A stretch of 64,000 bases of DNA from Brachybacterium sp. YJGR34 (GTDB lineage Bacteria > Actinomycetota > Actinomycetes > Actinomycetales > Dermabacteraceae): assembly GCF_003347015.1 (NCBI RefSeq), contig NZ_PNFB01000011.1:56330-120329 (forward strand), in the 5' to 3' direction. Position numbers and translations under genes: made by a program. Every line of letters begins with the position of its first letter. The stretch's first letter is position 1. The notes under the pieces were generated by a model. The model was not told the DNA's origin. It worked only from the letters and a program-made list of their open reading frames with translations, and ran no database searches. Below are positions 26,255-37,091 of this stretch, piece by piece.

Positions 26255-26365
26255 GCCAGCCGGTCCCGGACGCGCGAGCGATTTCTCGATGGTCGGCGAG
26301 CCGGATGTCCTGGTCGTGCTCCTGCGCTCGCCGTCCGTGCTCGCGCCGCCGGACGCACTCTCCGG

Positions 26366-27745
26366 TCAGGCCGCGAGGACGTCGAGGGTCAGCAGCACGT
26401 TCGCCGCGGTCCAGGCCAGCGGCGCCACCTCCGCCGGACGGCCGTCGTGGAGCACCTTCTCGGGCAGGGAGCCGGCCTCGGTGCGATGCGCGGCGAGCCA
26501 GTCGAGCATCTCGGCGGCGGCCTCGGACTCCCCGGCCCGGGCGAGGCCCAGTGCCAGCAGGCTGGTCGACGGCGTCCAGCTGATCCCGTCCTCGCGCCAC
26601 AGCGCCCCGGGGGCGATCCCGCCGCCCGGTCGGGCCAGCTCCTCGCGCAGGGCGAGCAGCTCGCGGCGGCCGACCAGACCGTGGCAGCCGGTGGCGTCCA
26701 GGAGAGCCCGGGCGGAGTCCGCACCGCCGGCGAGCCGGTAGCGCTGATAGCCCGTGGCGCCGAAGGTCCCCTCCAGCAGCGCGGAGAAGGTGCGGGCCGC
26801 CTCCCGGGCGTCCGCCGAGCCGTCGAGGGCGGCGCCGGCCCGCAGCCCGGCGAGGGTGGGAGCCATGATCCCCAGCGTCACCTCGCGCTCGGTGCGCTCC
26901 CAGTAGTCGGGGGAGGCCGGCGGCAGCGTGGTGCCCAGCGCGGTGCTCCGCAGCAGGGTGGCGTGCGAGGTGGTGATCAGCGGGGAGAGGCGGTCGTGGA
27001 GCTCCTCGCGGTCCTCGGCGGGGGCCGATCCGATGATCTCCCCGGCGGCCCACAGCAGCAGACCCGTGCCGTCGAACTGGCGGGGGCGTCCGTCGGGGGC
27101 GCGATCGGTGACCGGGTCGTAGCGCGCCTCGAACCACCCGTCGGCCCCCTGCACGGACTGCAGGTGCTCGAGCACCGCCACGGACCGCTCCCGGACTCCC
27201 ACGCGCGCCAGCGCCACCGCGGCGAAGGCGGCATCGCGCGGCCACACGTGACGCCACGAGCTGCTCCACGCCGCCACCGGTGCCGGGAGGTCGTCGGAGA
27301 GCACCCAGAGATCGCGCAGCGCGGCCTCGGCGAGCTCCGTCCGGCCGGGCGCGCCGCGCGCCGCGAGTCGCTCGCGCCACGGCGCGGTCCCCTCCCAGAA
27401 CGCGGCCTCGCGCGCCCTGACGGGGGAGGAGTCCGGGAGGTCCTCGGCGACGCGGGCACCGGGGGCCAGAGCGAGGTCCTCACCGCGGCCGCCGACGAGC
27501 ACCCGTCGACCGCTCGTGTCGTAGGCGACGGTCTGCGAGAACAGCGCGATCTCGGTGCGGGGGTCGGCGGCGGGGCCGAGGAGGCGGTGCGCGGCGACGG
27601 ATCCGGTGCCCACCACGCCCACCGCGGCCAGCGCCCCCGCGGTGCGCAGCACCTCGCGACGGGAGGCGGGGCGCGACGGCGCCACCGCGTCCCCCTCCGC
27701 CGCGGGTGCCCGAGAGCCGGGACCGCCGTGCGCTCGCGTGGTCAT
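26366..27745 (-). CDS. Tat-exported glycoside hydrolase family 15-like protein
   Basis: This 459-residue protein has a twin-arginine signal ([24 protein letters not shown], residues 28-51) and a six-hairpin (alpha/alpha)6 toroid. The motif [16 protein letters not shown] near residue 165 is the substrate-pocket hallmark of GH15 glucoamylases. Later helices include [27 protein letters not shown] and [20 protein letters not shown] with a candidate catalytic acid. The ATG at 27745 has TACCCT six bases upstream. A glucan- or oligosaccharide-processing role outside the membrane is likely, but the substrate is unknown. Confidence 0.8.
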   Translation of the reverse strand: MTTRAHGGPGSRAPAAEGDAVAPSRPASRREVLRTAGALAAVGVVGTGSVAAHRLLGPAADPRTEIALFSQTVAYDTSGRRVLVGGRGEDLALAPGARVAEDLPDSSPVRAREAAFWEGTAPWRERLAARGAPGRTELAEAALRDLWVLSDDLPAPVAAWSSSWRHVWPRDAAFAAVALARVGVRERSVAVLEHLQSVQGADGWFEARYDPVTDRAPDGRPRQFDGTGLLLWAAGEIIGSAPAEDREELHDRLSPLITTSHATLLRSTALGTTLPPASPDYWERTEREVTLGIMAPTLAGLRAGAALDGSADAREAARTFSALLEGTFGATGYQRYRLAGGADSARALLDATGCHGLVGRRELLALREELARPGGGIAPGALWREDGISWTPSTSLLALGLARAGESEAAAEMLDWLAAHRTEAGSLPEKVLHDGRPAEVAPLAWTAANVLLTLDVLAA

Positions 27746-27751
27746 CGCTTC

Positions 27752-27757
27752 AGGGTA
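27752..27757 (-). promoter_or_regulatory. -10 hexamer TACCCT (minus), predicted leaderless start of GH15-like gene
   Basis: TACCCT on the minus strand ends six bases before the ATG at 27745. Confidence 0.45.
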
Positions 27758-27797
27758 GCCCCGCACCGCCGGGCCTCGGGGAGGGGTCCGCGGACAG

Positions 27798-27803
27798 TAC
27801 GAT
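27798..27803 (+). promoter_or_regulatory. -10 hexamer TACGAT for proS
   Basis: TACGAT lies 64 bases before the proS ATG in the 122-bp divergent region shared with the GH15-like gene. No good -35 is visible. Confidence 0.4.
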
Positions 27804-27867
27804 GGTCGCGCGCCGCCCGCCCGTGTCCGCCGCGCGCCGCCCCGCTCGCTGTGAAAGGCCCTGCCCC

Positions 27868-29658
27868 ATGATCCGTTTGTCGTCATCCTTCGTCCGCACG
27901 CTGCGGGAGGATCCGGCCGACGCCGAGATCGCCAGCCACAAGCTGCTCGTGCGCGCCGGTTACATCCGCCGCAGCGCGGCCGGGATCTACACCTGGCTGC
28001 CGCTCGGGCTCAAGGTGCTGCGCAAGGTCGAGGCGATCGTGCGCGAGGAGCAGGACGCGATCGGGAGCCAGGAGGTGGTCTTCTCCGCCCTGCAGCCGAA
28101 GGAGCCGTACCAGGCGACGGGGCGCTGGGAGGAGTTCCCGGGGATGTTCCGTCTCCAGGACCGCCGCGGGGACGACTACCTGCTCGCCCCCACGCACGAG
28201 GAGATGTTCGCGCTGACGGTGAAGGACCTGTACTCCTCGTACAAGGACCTGCCCACGATGCTGTACCAGATCCAGACGAAGTTCCGCGACGAGGCGCGTC
28301 CCCGGGCCGGGCTCCTGCGCACCCGCGAGTTCATCATGAAGGACGCCTACTCCTTCGACATCGACGACGCCGGTCTGGCCGCCTCCTACGAGAAGCAGCG
28401 CGGTGCGTACCAGCGCACCTTCGAGCGGCTCGGTCTGCCGACGGTCATCTGCCAGGCCGATGCGGGCGCCATGGGCGGCTCCCGCTCCGAGGAGTTCCTC
28501 CACCCCACGCCCGTGGGCGAGGACACCTTCGTGGTCTCCGACGGCGGCTACGCCGCGAACGTGGAGGCCGTCACCACGCCGGCTCCGCCGGCGCTCGAGG
28601 AGTCGGCGATCGCCGCGCTGCCCGCGATGCACGTCGAGGACACCCCGGGGGCGAGCACGATCGCCGCGCTCACCGACTTCTCCAACCAGGCCTTCCCGGG
28701 GAAGGGGCCGACGACGACCTCGGGGGAGTGGACCCGCTACGAGATGCTCAAGCACCTCGTCTACCTCCTCACCCACCCCGACGGCTCCACCGAGCCGCTG
28801 GTCATCGCGCTGCCCGGCGATCGGGAGGTCGACCCCAAGCGCCTCGAGGCGGCTCTCGCCCCCGCGGTCGCGACCCCCTTCACCGAGGCGGACTTCGCCC
28901 GCCACCCCGTGCTCGCCAAGGGGTACATCGGTCCCGCGGGGCTCGGCCTCGAGTCCCCCTCGGAGATCCGCTACCTCGTGGATCCGCGCGTGGCGCCCGG
29001 CACCTCCTGGGTCGCCGGTGCCGGCGAGCAGGGCAAGCACGTCTACGACCTGGTCTACGGCCGGGACTTCACCGCCGACGGCACCGTCGAGGCCGCCGAG
29101 GTGCGTGACGGCGATCCGGCGCCCGACGGCTCCGGCCCGCTGCGGCTGACCCGCGGCATGGAGATGGGGCACATCTTCCAGCTGGGCCGCAAGTACGCCG
29201 AGGCGCTGGACCTCAAGGTCCTCGACGAGAACGGGAAGACTGCCGTGGTGACCATGGGCTCCTACGGCATTGGCGTCACCCGCGCCGTCGCCGCGATCGC
29301 CGAGCTGCACCACGACGAGAAGGGGCTGTCCTGGCCGCGCCAGGTCGCCCCGGCCGATGTGCACATCATGGCCACCGGCAAGGGCCGGGAGGTCTTCGAC
29401 GAGGCCGAGCGCATCGCCGCCGAGCTCGAGGCCCGCGGCCTGGAGGTCCTCTACGACGACCGGCCCAAGGTCTCCCCGGGCGTGAAGTTCAAGGACGCCG
29501 AGCTGCTGGGCGTGCCCACCTCCGTGGTGGTGGGCCGGAGCCTGGCCGAGGGCATCGTCGAGGTGCGCGATCGCGCCACGGGCGGGATCGACGAGGTCTC
29601 CCCCGAGGTCGTGGTCGAGACGATCCTCGCGGCGGTCGGGCCGGAGGGCGGCGCCTGA
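27868..29658 (+). CDS. proS: Prolyl-tRNA synthetase, bacterial type
   Basis: ProRS charges tRNA-Pro. The 596-residue class II synthetase has motif 1 ([26 protein letters not shown]), motif 2 ([26 protein letters not shown]), the bacterial editing insertion (about 225-400) and motif 3 ([18 protein letters not shown]), then the anticodon-binding domain ending [15 protein letters not shown]. Length and the insertion define the bacterial form rather than the archaeal-like form. The ATG at 27868 follows GAAAGG. It is convergent with the DUF4439 gene, with seven bases between. Confidence 0.98.
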   Translation: MIRLSSSFVRTLREDPADAEIASHKLLVRAGYIRRSAAGIYTWLPLGLKVLRKVEAIVREEQDAIGSQEVVFSALQPKEPYQATGRWEEFPGMFRLQDRRGDDYLLAPTHEEMFALTVKDLYSSYKDLPTMLYQIQTKFRDEARPRAGLLRTREFIMKDAYSFDIDDAGLAASYEKQRGAYQRTFERLGLPTVICQADAGAMGGSRSEEFLHPTPVGEDTFVVSDGGYAANVEAVTTPAPPALEESAIAALPAMHVEDTPGASTIAALTDFSNQAFPGKGPTTTSGEWTRYEMLKHLVYLLTHPDGSTEPLVIALPGDREVDPKRLEAALAPAVATPFTEADFARHPVLAKGYIGPAGLGLESPSEIRYLVDPRVAPGTSWVAGAGEQGKHVYDLVYGRDFTADGTVEAAEVRDGDPAPDGSGPLRLTRGMEMGHIFQLGRKYAEALDLKVLDENGKTAVVTMGSYGIGVTRAVAAIAELHHDEKGLSWPRQVAPADVHIMATGKGREVFDEAERIAAELEARGLEVLYDDRPKVSPGVKFKDAELLGVPTSVVVGRSLAEGIVEVRDRATGGIDEVSPEVVVETILAAVGPEGGA

Positions 29659-29665
29659 CCGGCGC

Positions 29666-30775
29666 TCAGCCGCTCGCGGCGGGCGGGTCCTCGACCTCGA
29701 TCCCCGGCAGCGGCTGCATGGTGCCGAGGCGCGGGGCGAGGAACGCGGCCTCCTGCATCGCGGCGGCGATGGACAGGAGCCGGTGCTCGAACGGCGCGGC
29801 GCCCACCAGGGCGCTGTGGTCGATCAGCAGCTCCTGGGCGAGCTGCGTCGGCAGCGCTCCGGCGGTCTCCTCGTCCAGGGTGCCTCCGGGGACCGCGTAG
29901 ACCGCCTGCCGGGCGACCACGGGGGCGCCGTCCTCCTCCGCGATCCGTCCCAGCTCCTCGGCGCGCTCGCGGTGCCGGGCGGCGAGCTCCAGGTGCTGCT
30001 CGCGCTCCTCGCCCTCGACCCGTGCGGCCAGCACCTCGTGCAGGTAGCCCGCGTGCCACTCGTCCTCCTGGGTGCGCTCGAGGGTGGTCTCGTAGTCCGA
30101 GCGGGCACCGACCGACGGCGGGTCCGCGGTGGGCACCTCGCGCACGGGCCGCAGATCCGCGGCGAGGGGGGAGGCGGTGACCTCCCCGGCACCGGCCGCG
30201 GCCGTCAGCCGTCGGGCGGTCCATTCGCTGTGGGCCGCGATCGCGGAGGTCGGCCGGGCGAGCGAGCCGGACACCTGCCGGGAGGCGTCCGCCGCGAGGT
30301 CGCGCAGCGCCATGAGCTCACCGACCAGCGAGGCGGCATCGCCCGGGGCGTCGGTGGGCGCGGGATCGTCGGTCGCCCCGGGGGCGGGGTCCTCGGCGGC
30401 CTCCCGCTCGTCCTCGAGCTGCGCCCCGGTGAGCAGCGCCGTCCGCTGGACGGGCAGGGCGACGGCGAGGGCGTCCAGCGCGGCGGCGAGCTCGGGGCTC
30501 GAGGGCGCCGCGGGGTCCGCGGCGCCCAGCAGGACGTCCGTCCCGGCGATCGCGCGGTCGAGGATCTCCAGCAGGTCCACGCGATACAGATCGTCGATGC
30601 CCGGCGGCGGCGGGGTGTACTGCTCCGGGCGGCCGAGGGCGATCGGTCCGCAGCCGGCCAGGGACGCCGCCGTGCCCGAGCCCAGCGTCCCCAGGGCGGC
30701 CGCGCGCAGGAGCCCGCGACGGGTCATGCGGACCGGGGCGCGGCCGACGGACGGGGCGTGGGGGGAGTGCGGCAC
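29666..30775 (-). CDS. DUF4439 (ferritin-like) Tat lipoprotein
   Basis: This 369-residue exported protein has a Tat-type lipoprotein signal: RR at 19-20 (MTRRGLLRAAALGTLGSG) and lipobox SLAG-C42. A Pro/Asp-rich spacer (DPAPGATDDPAPTDAPGD) interrupts the middle. The C-terminal helical domain with SDYETTLERTQEDEWHAGYLHEVLAAR and ALLIDHSALVGAAPFEHRLLS-type helices is the ferritin-like DUF4439 fold that is regularly found beside rimP in actinobacteria. The GTG at 30775 has GAGAAT six bases upstream; an internal ATG at 30727 is the alternative. Its function is unknown. Confidence 0.84.
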   Translation of the reverse strand: MPHSPHAPSVGRAPVRMTRRGLLRAAALGTLGSGTAASLAGCGPIALGRPEQYTPPPPGIDDLYRVDLLEILDRAIAGTDVLLGAADPAAPSSPELAAALDALAVALPVQRTALLTGAQLEDEREAAEDPAPGATDDPAPTDAPGDAASLVGELMALRDLAADASRQVSGSLARPTSAIAAHSEWTARRLTAAAGAGEVTASPLAADLRPVREVPTADPPSVGARSDYETTLERTQEDEWHAGYLHEVLAARVEGEEREQHLELAARHRERAEELGRIAEEDGAPVVARQAVYAVPGGTLDEETAGALPTQLAQELLIDHSALVGAAPFEHRLLSIAAAMQEAAFLAPRLGTMQPLPGIEVEDPPAASG

Positions 30776-30781
30776 AGGAGG

Positions 30782-30787
30782 ATTCTC
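30782..30787 (-). promoter_or_regulatory. -10 hexamer GAGAAT (minus), predicted leaderless start
   Basis: GAGAAT on the minus strand ends six bases before the GTG of the DUF4439 gene. The same hexamer and spacing recur before the M16 protease gene. Confidence 0.45.
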
Positions 30788-30829
30788 GCATCGGCGGCCC
30801 CCGGGGAGACGCGGAGCATCCGCGGCCAC

Positions 30830-30835
30830 TATCCT
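30830..30835 (+). promoter_or_regulatory. -10 hexamer TATCCT for the rimP-nusA-infB operon
   Basis: TATCCT predicts a start near 30842 and a leader of about 60 bases that contains the AGGAGGAGG ribosome-binding site of rimP. No clear -35 is visible. Confidence 0.5.
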
Positions 30836-30902
30836 GGGGCCACTCGTCCGGGCGCAGGCACGGACGCCACAGACACCCATAGCAGGAGGAGGCGAGCGGG
30901 CC

Positions 30903-31481
30903 ATGAGCGCACTCGACGACCAGACCATCCTGCGGGAGGCGGCCGGGCGGGTGCTGGACGCCCACGGCCTGGTGCTCGAGGAGATCGAGGTGCGCCGCGG
31001 CGGCGGAGCCCCGGAGGTGCGACTCGTCGTCGACCTCCCCGGCGACGCGCTGGGCAGCGCCGACCTCGACACCGTCGCCGACGCCTCCCGCGAGCTCTCC
31101 GACCTGGTCGACGAGGACGACGCTCTGCTCGGCCCGGACCCCGTCGTGCTCGAGGTCACCACCCCGGGCGCGGACCGCGAGCTCACCGCCCCCCGGCACT
31201 TCCGCCGCTCCCGGGGCCGCCTGCTCTCCCTGACCACCACCGACGGCACCGTGCTCCGCGCCCGCCTGCTGGGCGTCGAGGACGAGCGCCTGCGCCTGCG
31301 CCAGGAGCCCGGTCGCGACGACCGCGGCCGGCCCCGGCGCCGGCCGGCCGGCACCGACGAGCACCTGGAGCTCCCGCTCGCCGAGGTCTCCTCCGCCCGG
31401 GTGGAGATCGAGTTCGACCCGCCCGCCGACCTCGCGCAGCTGATCGCCGAGGCCGGGACCACCGCATCGAAGGAGAGCTGA
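30903..31481 (+). CDS. rimP: Ribosome maturation factor RimP
   Basis: RimP assists 30S assembly. The 192-residue protein has the two expected domains: an N-terminal alpha/beta part ([63 protein letters not shown]) and a C-terminal Sm-like barrel. An Arg/Pro-rich insertion ([16 protein letters not shown]) lies in the barrel. The ATG at 30903 follows AGGAGGAGG, and nusA begins one base after the stop. The gene order rimP-nusA-ylxR-infB is nearly universal. Confidence 0.95.
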   Translation: MSALDDQTILREAAGRVLDAHGLVLEEIEVRRGGGAPEVRLVVDLPGDALGSADLDTVADASRELSDLVDEDDALLGPDPVVLEVTTPGADRELTAPRHFRRSRGRLLSLTTTDGTVLRARLLGVEDERLRLRQEPGRDDRGRPRRRPAGTDEHLELPLAEVSSARVEIEFDPPADLAQLIAEAGTTASKES

Positions 31482-31482
31482 G

Positions 31483-32469
31483 ATGGACATCGACATGGGT
31501 GCCCTGCGGGCCCTCGAACGGGAGCGCGACATCCGCCTGCCCGTGCTGCTGGACGCGATCCGATCGGCGCTCCACGCCGCCTACCTGCACACCGACCACC
31601 CGGTGCGGGACTCCGAGGTGATCATCGACGAGAGCACCGGGGAGGTCGCCGTCATCGCCCGTGAGCGGGACGGGGACGGCATCGTCCTCGAGGAGTGGGA
31701 CGACACCCCGGAGGACTTCGGCCGGGTCGCGGCCTCCACGGCGCGCCAGGTCATCTTCCAGCGGATCCGGGATCTCGAGGACGAGGCGGTGCTCGGCGAG
31801 TACGCCGACCGCGCCGACGACATCGTCTCGGGGATCATCCAGCAGGGCCGCGACCCTCGCATGGTGCTGGTCGACCTCGGCGAGGTCGAGGGGGTCCTGC
31901 CCCCGCACGAGCGCGTGCCGGGGGAGGACTACTCCCACGGCCGCCGGCTGCGGGCCTATGTCACCGAGGCGCGCCGTGGCCCCAAGGGGCCGCAGATCAC
32001 GCTCTCCCGGTCGCATCCCAACCTGGTGCGGCGCCTGTTCTCGCTCGAGGTCCCCGAGGTCGCCGACGGCACCGTCGAGGTGACGGGGCTGGCCCGCGAG
32101 GCAGGACATCGCACCAAGATGTCGGTGACGGCCTCCGTGCCGGGCGTGAACGCCAAGGGCGCCTGCATCGGGCCGATGGGCGCTCGTGTCCGCTCCGTGA
32201 TGAACGAGCTGGGCGGCGAGAAGATCGACATCGTCGACTTCGACGAGGATCCCGCGACCTACGTCGCCAATGCGCTGTCCCCGGCACGGGTCTCCTCGGT
32301 CACCGTGATCGACGAGGTGGGCCGCGCGGTCCGCGCCGTCGTCCCCGAGAGCCAGCTCTCCCTCGCGATCGGCAAGGACGGGCAGAACGCCCGGCTCGCC
32401 GCGAAGCTCACGGGCTGGAAGATCGACATCCACCCCGAGGGCGCCCCGGAGTCCGCAGCCGGGCAGTGA
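31483..32469 (+). CDS. nusA: Transcription termination/antitermination factor NusA
   Basis: NusA binds RNA polymerase and nascent RNA, modulating pausing and rRNA antitermination. The 328-residue protein has the N-terminal polymerase-binding domain (1-125), the S1 domain ([33 protein letters not shown]) and two KH domains ([52 protein letters not shown]). It lacks the acidic C-terminal repeats of E. coli NusA, as is normal in actinobacteria. Confidence 0.97.
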   Translation: MDIDMGALRALERERDIRLPVLLDAIRSALHAAYLHTDHPVRDSEVIIDESTGEVAVIARERDGDGIVLEEWDDTPEDFGRVAASTARQVIFQRIRDLEDEAVLGEYADRADDIVSGIIQQGRDPRMVLVDLGEVEGVLPPHERVPGEDYSHGRRLRAYVTEARRGPKGPQITLSRSHPNLVRRLFSLEVPEVADGTVEVTGLAREAGHRTKMSVTASVPGVNAKGACIGPMGARVRSVMNELGGEKIDIVDFDEDPATYVANALSPARVSSVTVIDEVGRAVRAVVPESQLSLAIGKDGQNARLAAKLTGWKIDIHPEGAPESAAGQ

Positions 32470-32515
32470 GCGTGACGCACGCCTCCCCGCTGCGACCGCG
32501 ACCGCTCGGGTCCGC

Positions 32516-32521
32516 TACACT
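32516..32521 (+). promoter_or_regulatory. -10 hexamer TACACT upstream of ylxR/infB
   Basis: TACACT in the nusA-ylxR spacer predicts a start near 32528, giving a ylxR-infB transcript independent of rimP-nusA. Confidence 0.45.
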
Positions 32522-32606
32522 GGGGAGGCTGTTCGCCGAGCGGACGCGGGACCGACTGCGGTCCGGCACCCGCCCGAGCGGAGCTGTTCGGAACGGAGGT
32601 GGTGGT

Positions 32607-32912
32607 GTGGACGCCCGCACTCCTTCCCACCGTCCCGAGCGCACGTGCGTCGGCTGCCGTGAGGTGGCCGCGCGCGATCAGCTGGTGCGTCTGGTCCGGG
32701 AGCCCGCTCCCGGCGGCGCCTCCCCGCGCGTCCGCGTCGACCCCTCCGGGTCGGCCCCCGGCCGTGGAGCGTGGCTCCATCCCGATGCAGCATGTCTCGA
32801 CCTCGCCCTGCGGCGAGGCGGCCTCGCCCGGTCCTACCGCGGCGCGGTCGACACCGGGCTCCTCGCCCGGGACCTCGAGAGCTTCGATCCCACCCGTACG
32901 TGGAACAGGTAG
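32607..32912 (+). CDS. ylxR: YlxR family RNA-binding protein (DUF448)
   Basis: This 101-residue protein has the family hallmark PERTCVGCREVAARDQLVRLVR and the basic RGAWLHPDAACLDLALRRGGLARSYRG segment that binds nucleic acid. YlxR proteins associate with RNase P and affect transcription in some Gram-positives. The GTG at 32607 is chosen for the GGAGG seven bases upstream and for family length. The frame is open further upstream to a GTG overlapping the nusA stop, but those residues are not conserved. Confidence 0.93.
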   Translation: MDARTPSHRPERTCVGCREVAARDQLVRLVREPAPGGASPRVRVDPSGSAPGRGAWLHPDAACLDLALRRGGLARSYRGAVDTGLLARDLESFDPTRTWNR

Positions 32913-33008
32913 AAGAACCCATGGACATCCGATGAGTACTCGCTCATGAGCACCCTCAGGAACTAATGGTCCGCGCCCTCTTGTCGGCCGGACCGAGACA
33001 GGAGAAAT

Positions 33009-35891
33009 GTGGCTAAGGTCCGCGTCCACGAGCTCGCCAAGGAGCTCGGACAGCCGAGCAAGGTCGTTCTGCAGAAGCTGCAGGACATGGGCGAATTCGT
33101 TCGTTCCGCCTCCTCGACCATCGAGGCACCCGTAGCACGCCGTCTGCGTCAGGAGTTCCCCGCCGCGAGCGGCGACTCCTCCGCGAAGACCGGCTCCGGC
33201 TCGTCCTCCGCACCCTCGGGTGCCCGAAAGCCCGGCGGTGCCCCGAAGCCCGGTGCGAAGCCCGCCCCGGCCGCTCCGGCCGAGCCCGCCCCCGCGGCGG
33301 AGACCCCGGCACCGGCACCGTCGAAGCCCGCCGATGCCGCGCCGGCGGCCGATGCCGCACCGGCCGCCGAGGACGCACCGTCGTCCGACACGGCCTCCGG
33401 CTCCCAGCCCTCGGGATCCGCCCCGACCCCGAAGACGGCCCCGAAGCCCGGTGGCGCCACCCCCGCGACCACGCCGAAGCCCGGCGGCGAGCGTCCTGCT
33501 CCCCGCCCCGGCAACGCGCGTCCGGGCAACAACCCCTTCGCCAGCTCGCAGGGCATGCCTCGTCCCGGTGCCCGCAAGCCGGGCCAGGGCGGCGGCCGTC
33601 CGCCGCGCGACGGCGCCCCCCGTCCGGGAAACAACCCCTTCGCCACCTCGCAGGGCATGCCCCGTCCCGGGCAGCGTCCCGGCCGCTCGGGCGGTACGGA
33701 CGCCTCCGGCGGTCGCACTCCCCGCGAGGGCGCGGCGCCCCGTCCCGGCGGCGCTGCTCCGCGTCCGGGCGGCGGTGGCCGTCCCGGCATGCCGACCCCC
33801 GGCATCATGCGCCAGCACTCCAGCGGTGGCCTCGCCGAGGCCAACCAGGGCGGCGGCGGTCGCGGTCGCGGCGGTCGTCCCGGACCGGGCGGTCGTCCCG
33901 GCGGTGGTCCTCCCGCCGGCGGTGGCGGCGGTCCCCGCGGCCGCGGCGGTCGCGGCAGCACCCAGGGTGCCTTCGGCCGTGGCGGCAAGCCGGCGCGCTC
34001 GCGCAAGTCGAAGCGCGCGAAGCGCCAGGAGTTCGAGCAGATGCAGGCGCCCGCACCGGGCGGCGTGCAGATCCCGCGCGGCGACGGCAGCACGCCGATC
34101 CGCCTGCGTCGCGGCGCCTCGCTGACGGACTTCGCCGACAAGATCGACGTCAACCCGGCATCGCTGATCACCGTGCTGTTCGCGATGGGCGAGATGGCCA
34201 CGGCCACCCAGTCCCTGGACGAGGTGACCTTCGATCTGCTCGGCGTCGAGCTGGGCTACAAGATCGAGATCGTCTCCCCGGAGGACGAGGAGCGCGAGCT
34301 GCTCGAGCAGTTCGACATCGATCTGGACGCCGAGCTCGCCGAGGAGGATGCGGAGGACCGCATCCCGCGTCCGCCCGTCGTCACCGTCATGGGTCACGTC
34401 GACCACGGCAAGACCCGCCTCCTGGACACCGTCCGGAAGGCGACCGTCGGTGCCGGCGAGGCCGGTGGCATCACCCAGCACATCGGTGCCTACCAGGTCG
34501 GCGTCGAGCACGACGGCCAGGAGCGCGCGATCACGTTCATCGACACCCCGGGTCACGAGGCGTTCACCGCCATGCGTGCCCGTGGTGCCAAGGTCACCGA
34601 CATCGCGATCCTCGTGGTCGCGGCCGATGACGGCGTGATGCCGCAGACCATCGAGGCGCTGAACCATGCCCAGGCGGCCGAGGTGCCGATCGTGGTCGCG
34701 GTGAACAAGGTGGACAAGCCGGATGCCAACCCGGAGAAGATCCGGCAGCAGCTGACCGAGTACAACCTGATCGCCGAGGAGTACGGCGGCGACACCATGT
34801 TCGTCGACGTCTCGGCCCGCGAGAACCAGAACATCGAGGCGCTGCTGGAGGCGGTCCTGCTGACCGCCGACGCCGCGCTCGAGCTGCGGGCCAATGCGGA
34901 CAAGGACGCGCGCGGCGTGGCCATCGAGGCGAACCTGGACCGCGGTCGCGGCCCGGTCGCCACGGTGCTGGTCCAGCAGGGCACCCTGCGGGTCGGCGAT
35001 GCGATCGTCTGCGGCGTCGGCCACGGCCGCGTCCGGGCGATGCTCGACGAGAACGGCGTGAACGTGAAGGAGGCCGGTCCCTCCCGTCCGGTCCAGGTGC
35101 TCGGTCTGACCTCGGTCCCCGGCGCCGGCGACTCCTTCCTGGTCGCCCAGGACGAGCGCACCGCCCGCCAGATCGCCGAGAAGCGGGAGGCCGCCAAGCG
35201 TGCCGCCTCGCTGTCCAAGGCCCGCAAGCGCATCAGCCTCGAGGACATCAACAAGCAGATGTCCGAGGGCAAGGTCGAGACCCTCAACCTCATCCTCAAG
35301 GGTGACGCCGCCGGTGCCGTCGAGGCGCTCGAGGAGTCGCTGCTCGGCATCGAGGTCGGCGAGGGCGTGGATCTGCGGATCATCGACCGCGGCGTCGGCG
35401 CGATCACGATGAACAACATCAACCTCGCGGTGGCCTCCAACGCCATCATCGTCGGCTACAACGTGCGCGCCGAGGGGCTGAACGCGGAGTACGCCGACCG
35501 CGAGGGTGTGGAGATCAAGTACTACTCGGTCATCTACAACGCCATCGACGAGATCGAGCAGGCCCTCAAGGGCATGCTCAAGCCGGAGTACGAGGAGGTC
35601 GAGCTCGGCTCGGCGGAGATCCGCGAGATCTTCCGCTCCTCGAAGTTCGGCAACATCGCCGGCTCGATCGTCCGCAGCGGCATCATCCGTCGCGGGGCGA
35701 AGGCCAGGATCACCCGCAACGGCGTGGTCGTGGCCGAGAACATCGAGATCGCCGGTCTGCGACGGTTCAAGGACGATGTCACCGAGGTCCGTGACGGCTT
35801 CGAGTGCGGCATCAACCTCGGGTCGTACAACGACCTGCAGATCGAGGACCACATCACCACCTATGAGATGCAGGAGAAGCCCCGCAGCTGA
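33009..35891 (+). CDS. infB: Translation initiation factor IF-2
   Basis: IF-2 is the GTPase that places initiator tRNA. The 960-residue protein has the N-terminal IF2N motif ([33 protein letters not shown]), a Pro/Ala/Gly/Arg-rich disordered region (about 50-340) with internal repeats, a second IF2N ([26 protein letters not shown]), then the G domain with GHVDHGKT (462-469), DTPGHEAF and NKVDK, and the C-terminal beta-barrels. The GTG at 33009 follows AGGAGAAAT. Its length reflects the actinobacterial N-terminal expansion. Confidence 0.98.
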   Translation: MAKVRVHELAKELGQPSKVVLQKLQDMGEFVRSASSTIEAPVARRLRQEFPAASGDSSAKTGSGSSSAPSGARKPGGAPKPGAKPAPAAPAEPAPAAETPAPAPSKPADAAPAADAAPAAEDAPSSDTASGSQPSGSAPTPKTAPKPGGATPATTPKPGGERPAPRPGNARPGNNPFASSQGMPRPGARKPGQGGGRPPRDGAPRPGNNPFATSQGMPRPGQRPGRSGGTDASGGRTPREGAAPRPGGAAPRPGGGGRPGMPTPGIMRQHSSGGLAEANQGGGGRGRGGRPGPGGRPGGGPPAGGGGGPRGRGGRGSTQGAFGRGGKPARSRKSKRAKRQEFEQMQAPAPGGVQIPRGDGSTPIRLRRGASLTDFADKIDVNPASLITVLFAMGEMATATQSLDEVTFDLLGVELGYKIEIVSPEDEERELLEQFDIDLDAELAEEDAEDRIPRPPVVTVMGHVDHGKTRLLDTVRKATVGAGEAGGITQHIGAYQVGVEHDGQERAITFIDTPGHEAFTAMRARGAKVTDIAILVVAADDGVMPQTIEALNHAQAAEVPIVVAVNKVDKPDANPEKIRQQLTEYNLIAEEYGGDTMFVDVSARENQNIEALLEAVLLTADAALELRANADKDARGVAIEANLDRGRGPVATVLVQQGTLRVGDAIVCGVGHGRVRAMLDENGVNVKEAGPSRPVQVLGLTSVPGAGDSFLVAQDERTARQIAEKREAAKRAASLSKARKRISLEDINKQMSEGKVETLNLILKGDAAGAVEALEESLLGIEVGEGVDLRIIDRGVGAITMNNINLAVASNAIIVGYNVRAEGLNAEYADREGVEIKYYSVIYNAIDEIEQALKGMLKPEYEEVELGSAEIREIFRSSKFGNIAGSIVRSGIIRRGAKARITRNGVVVAENIEIAGLRRFKDDVTEVRDGFECGINLGSYNDLQIEDHITTYEMQEKPRS
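33519..33671 (+). repeat. Two 51-bp repeat units inside infB (17-residue repeat)
   Basis: The segments 33519-33569 and 33621-33671 both encode [18 protein letters not shown], one 17-residue unit repeated at a 34-residue period. It lies in the disordered N-terminal region of IF-2. DNA differences are nearly all silent, so the peptide seems to be under selection. Confidence 0.85.
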
Positions 35892-35954
35892 TCCTGGTCC
35901 GGCCGGGCGCCCCTGCGGGGGAGCCCGGCCGCATCCGCGGGGGAGGGGAGTCCC

Positions 35955-37091
35955 ATGTCCGAGGCATCGCTCGTCCTCCGCGCACCGTCGGCCAACCGCG
36001 TCTACGCGCAGGCCGCCGGGGCACTGACCCTCGCCGAGGCCCACTGGGTGCTCGGCGCGCACCTCGGCGAGGTCCCGGCTCTCCGGGCCCGGACCGTGGG
36101 CGGCATGGAGGCCCTCGAGGTCCGACGGGCCGGGGAGGCCGCGCCCGGCGGCGCGTCGGTGTCCGAGGACGGGGACGACCGGCTCGGACGCCTGCTGGCC
36201 TCCCTCTCCGGCACACTCGGCGTGCTGGACGTCGAGCAGGAGGATCCTGTGGCGCCGCTGCTGCGCCCGCGCACGATGCCGTCGCTGCTGCGCCATCCCG
36301 ACGACCTCGAGACCATCCTGAAGTACCCCGGCAAGACCAACGAGCAGTTCACCGCCCTGCTGGTGAACCTCGCGGCCGCGCTGAGCACACGGCGCAGCGG
36401 TCTGTTCGACGGCAGCCTGTCGCTCCTGGATCCCCTCTGCGGGCGCGGCACCACGCTCCACCGGGCGCTGCGGCTGGGCCTCAGCCCGCTCGGGGCGGAG
36501 ATCGACCGCAAGGACGTCGAGGCCCACCGGGCGTTCCTGACCACCTGGCTGCGCACGCACCGGTACAAGCACACGGTGGACTCCACCCGGCTCACGGTGC
36601 GGGGCGAGCAGCTCGGCATCCGGTGGGACGCGGAGCTCGCGGCCGACAAGCACGCCCTGCGCGCCGGCGACGGACAGCGCCTCACCGTGCTGGGCTGCGA
36701 CACCACGCGCCTGGGCGAGGTGCTCCCCGCGCGGAGCATCGACGCCCTGGTCGCCGATCTCCCCTACGGGGTCCAGCACGGTGCCCGCACCGCGGGCACC
36801 TGGCAGCGCTCCCCGCTCGAGGTGCTGCGCGCCGCGGCACCGGGCTGGCGGAGTCTGCTGCGCGACGGCGCGGGCCTCGCCCTGGCCGTCAACCGCCACA
36901 CCCTCGACCACGCGGCGGCCACCGCGGTGCTCGCCGAGGCCGGCCTGCGGGTCCTCAGCCGCGACGGCGCCTTCCGCCATCGCGTGGACGCGTCCATCGA
37001 CCGCGACGTGCTGCTCGCGATCCCCACCGACCACCCCCGCGCCGAGGAGCTCTGCGCTCTCGGCGCCGACCAGGAGAACCTCACATCATGA
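35955..37091 (+). CDS. Putative RNA/DNA methyltransferase (UPF0020/Trm-like)
   Basis: This 378-residue protein has an N-terminal region of about 120 residues with no family I recognise ([29 protein letters not shown]) and a C-terminal Rossmann methyltransferase domain: [29 protein letters not shown] and [11 protein letters not shown]. The PLCGRGTT loop and (D)LPYG are the motif I/IV combination of THUMP-type tRNA guanine methyltransferases, with the usual N/DPPY changed to DLPY. It lies between infB and rbfA and overlaps rbfA by ATGA, so a ribosome- or tRNA-directed target is likely but unproven. Confidence 0.8.
   Translation: MSEASLVLRAPSANRVYAQAAGALTLAEAHWVLGAHLGEVPALRARTVGGMEALEVRRAGEAAPGGASVSEDGDDRLGRLLASLSGTLGVLDVEQEDPVAPLLRPRTMPSLLRHPDDLETILKYPGKTNEQFTALLVNLAAALSTRRSGLFDGSLSLLDPLCGRGTTLHRALRLGLSPLGAEIDRKDVEAHRAFLTTWLRTHRYKHTVDSTRLTVRGEQLGIRWDAELAADKHALRAGDGQRLTVLGCDTTRLGEVLPARSIDALVADLPYGVQHGARTAGTWQRSPLEVLRAAAPGWRSLLRDGAGLALAVNRHTLDHAAATAVLAEAGLRVLSRDGAFRHRVDASIDRDVLLAIPTDHPRAEELCALGADQENLTS

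Noticed and set aside
33519..33671. Possible CRISPR-like or mobile repeat
   Set aside because: Only two units exist, they are in frame within infB and they encode the same peptide in the disordered IF-2 N-terminus.
32259..37034. Minus-strand open frame of about 1,590 codons antisense to nusA, ylxR, infB and the methyltransferase
   Set aside because: It is antisense to well-recognised proteins, and its translation is a low-complexity Gly/Arg/Ala/Asp mixture typical of a high-G+C shadow frame.
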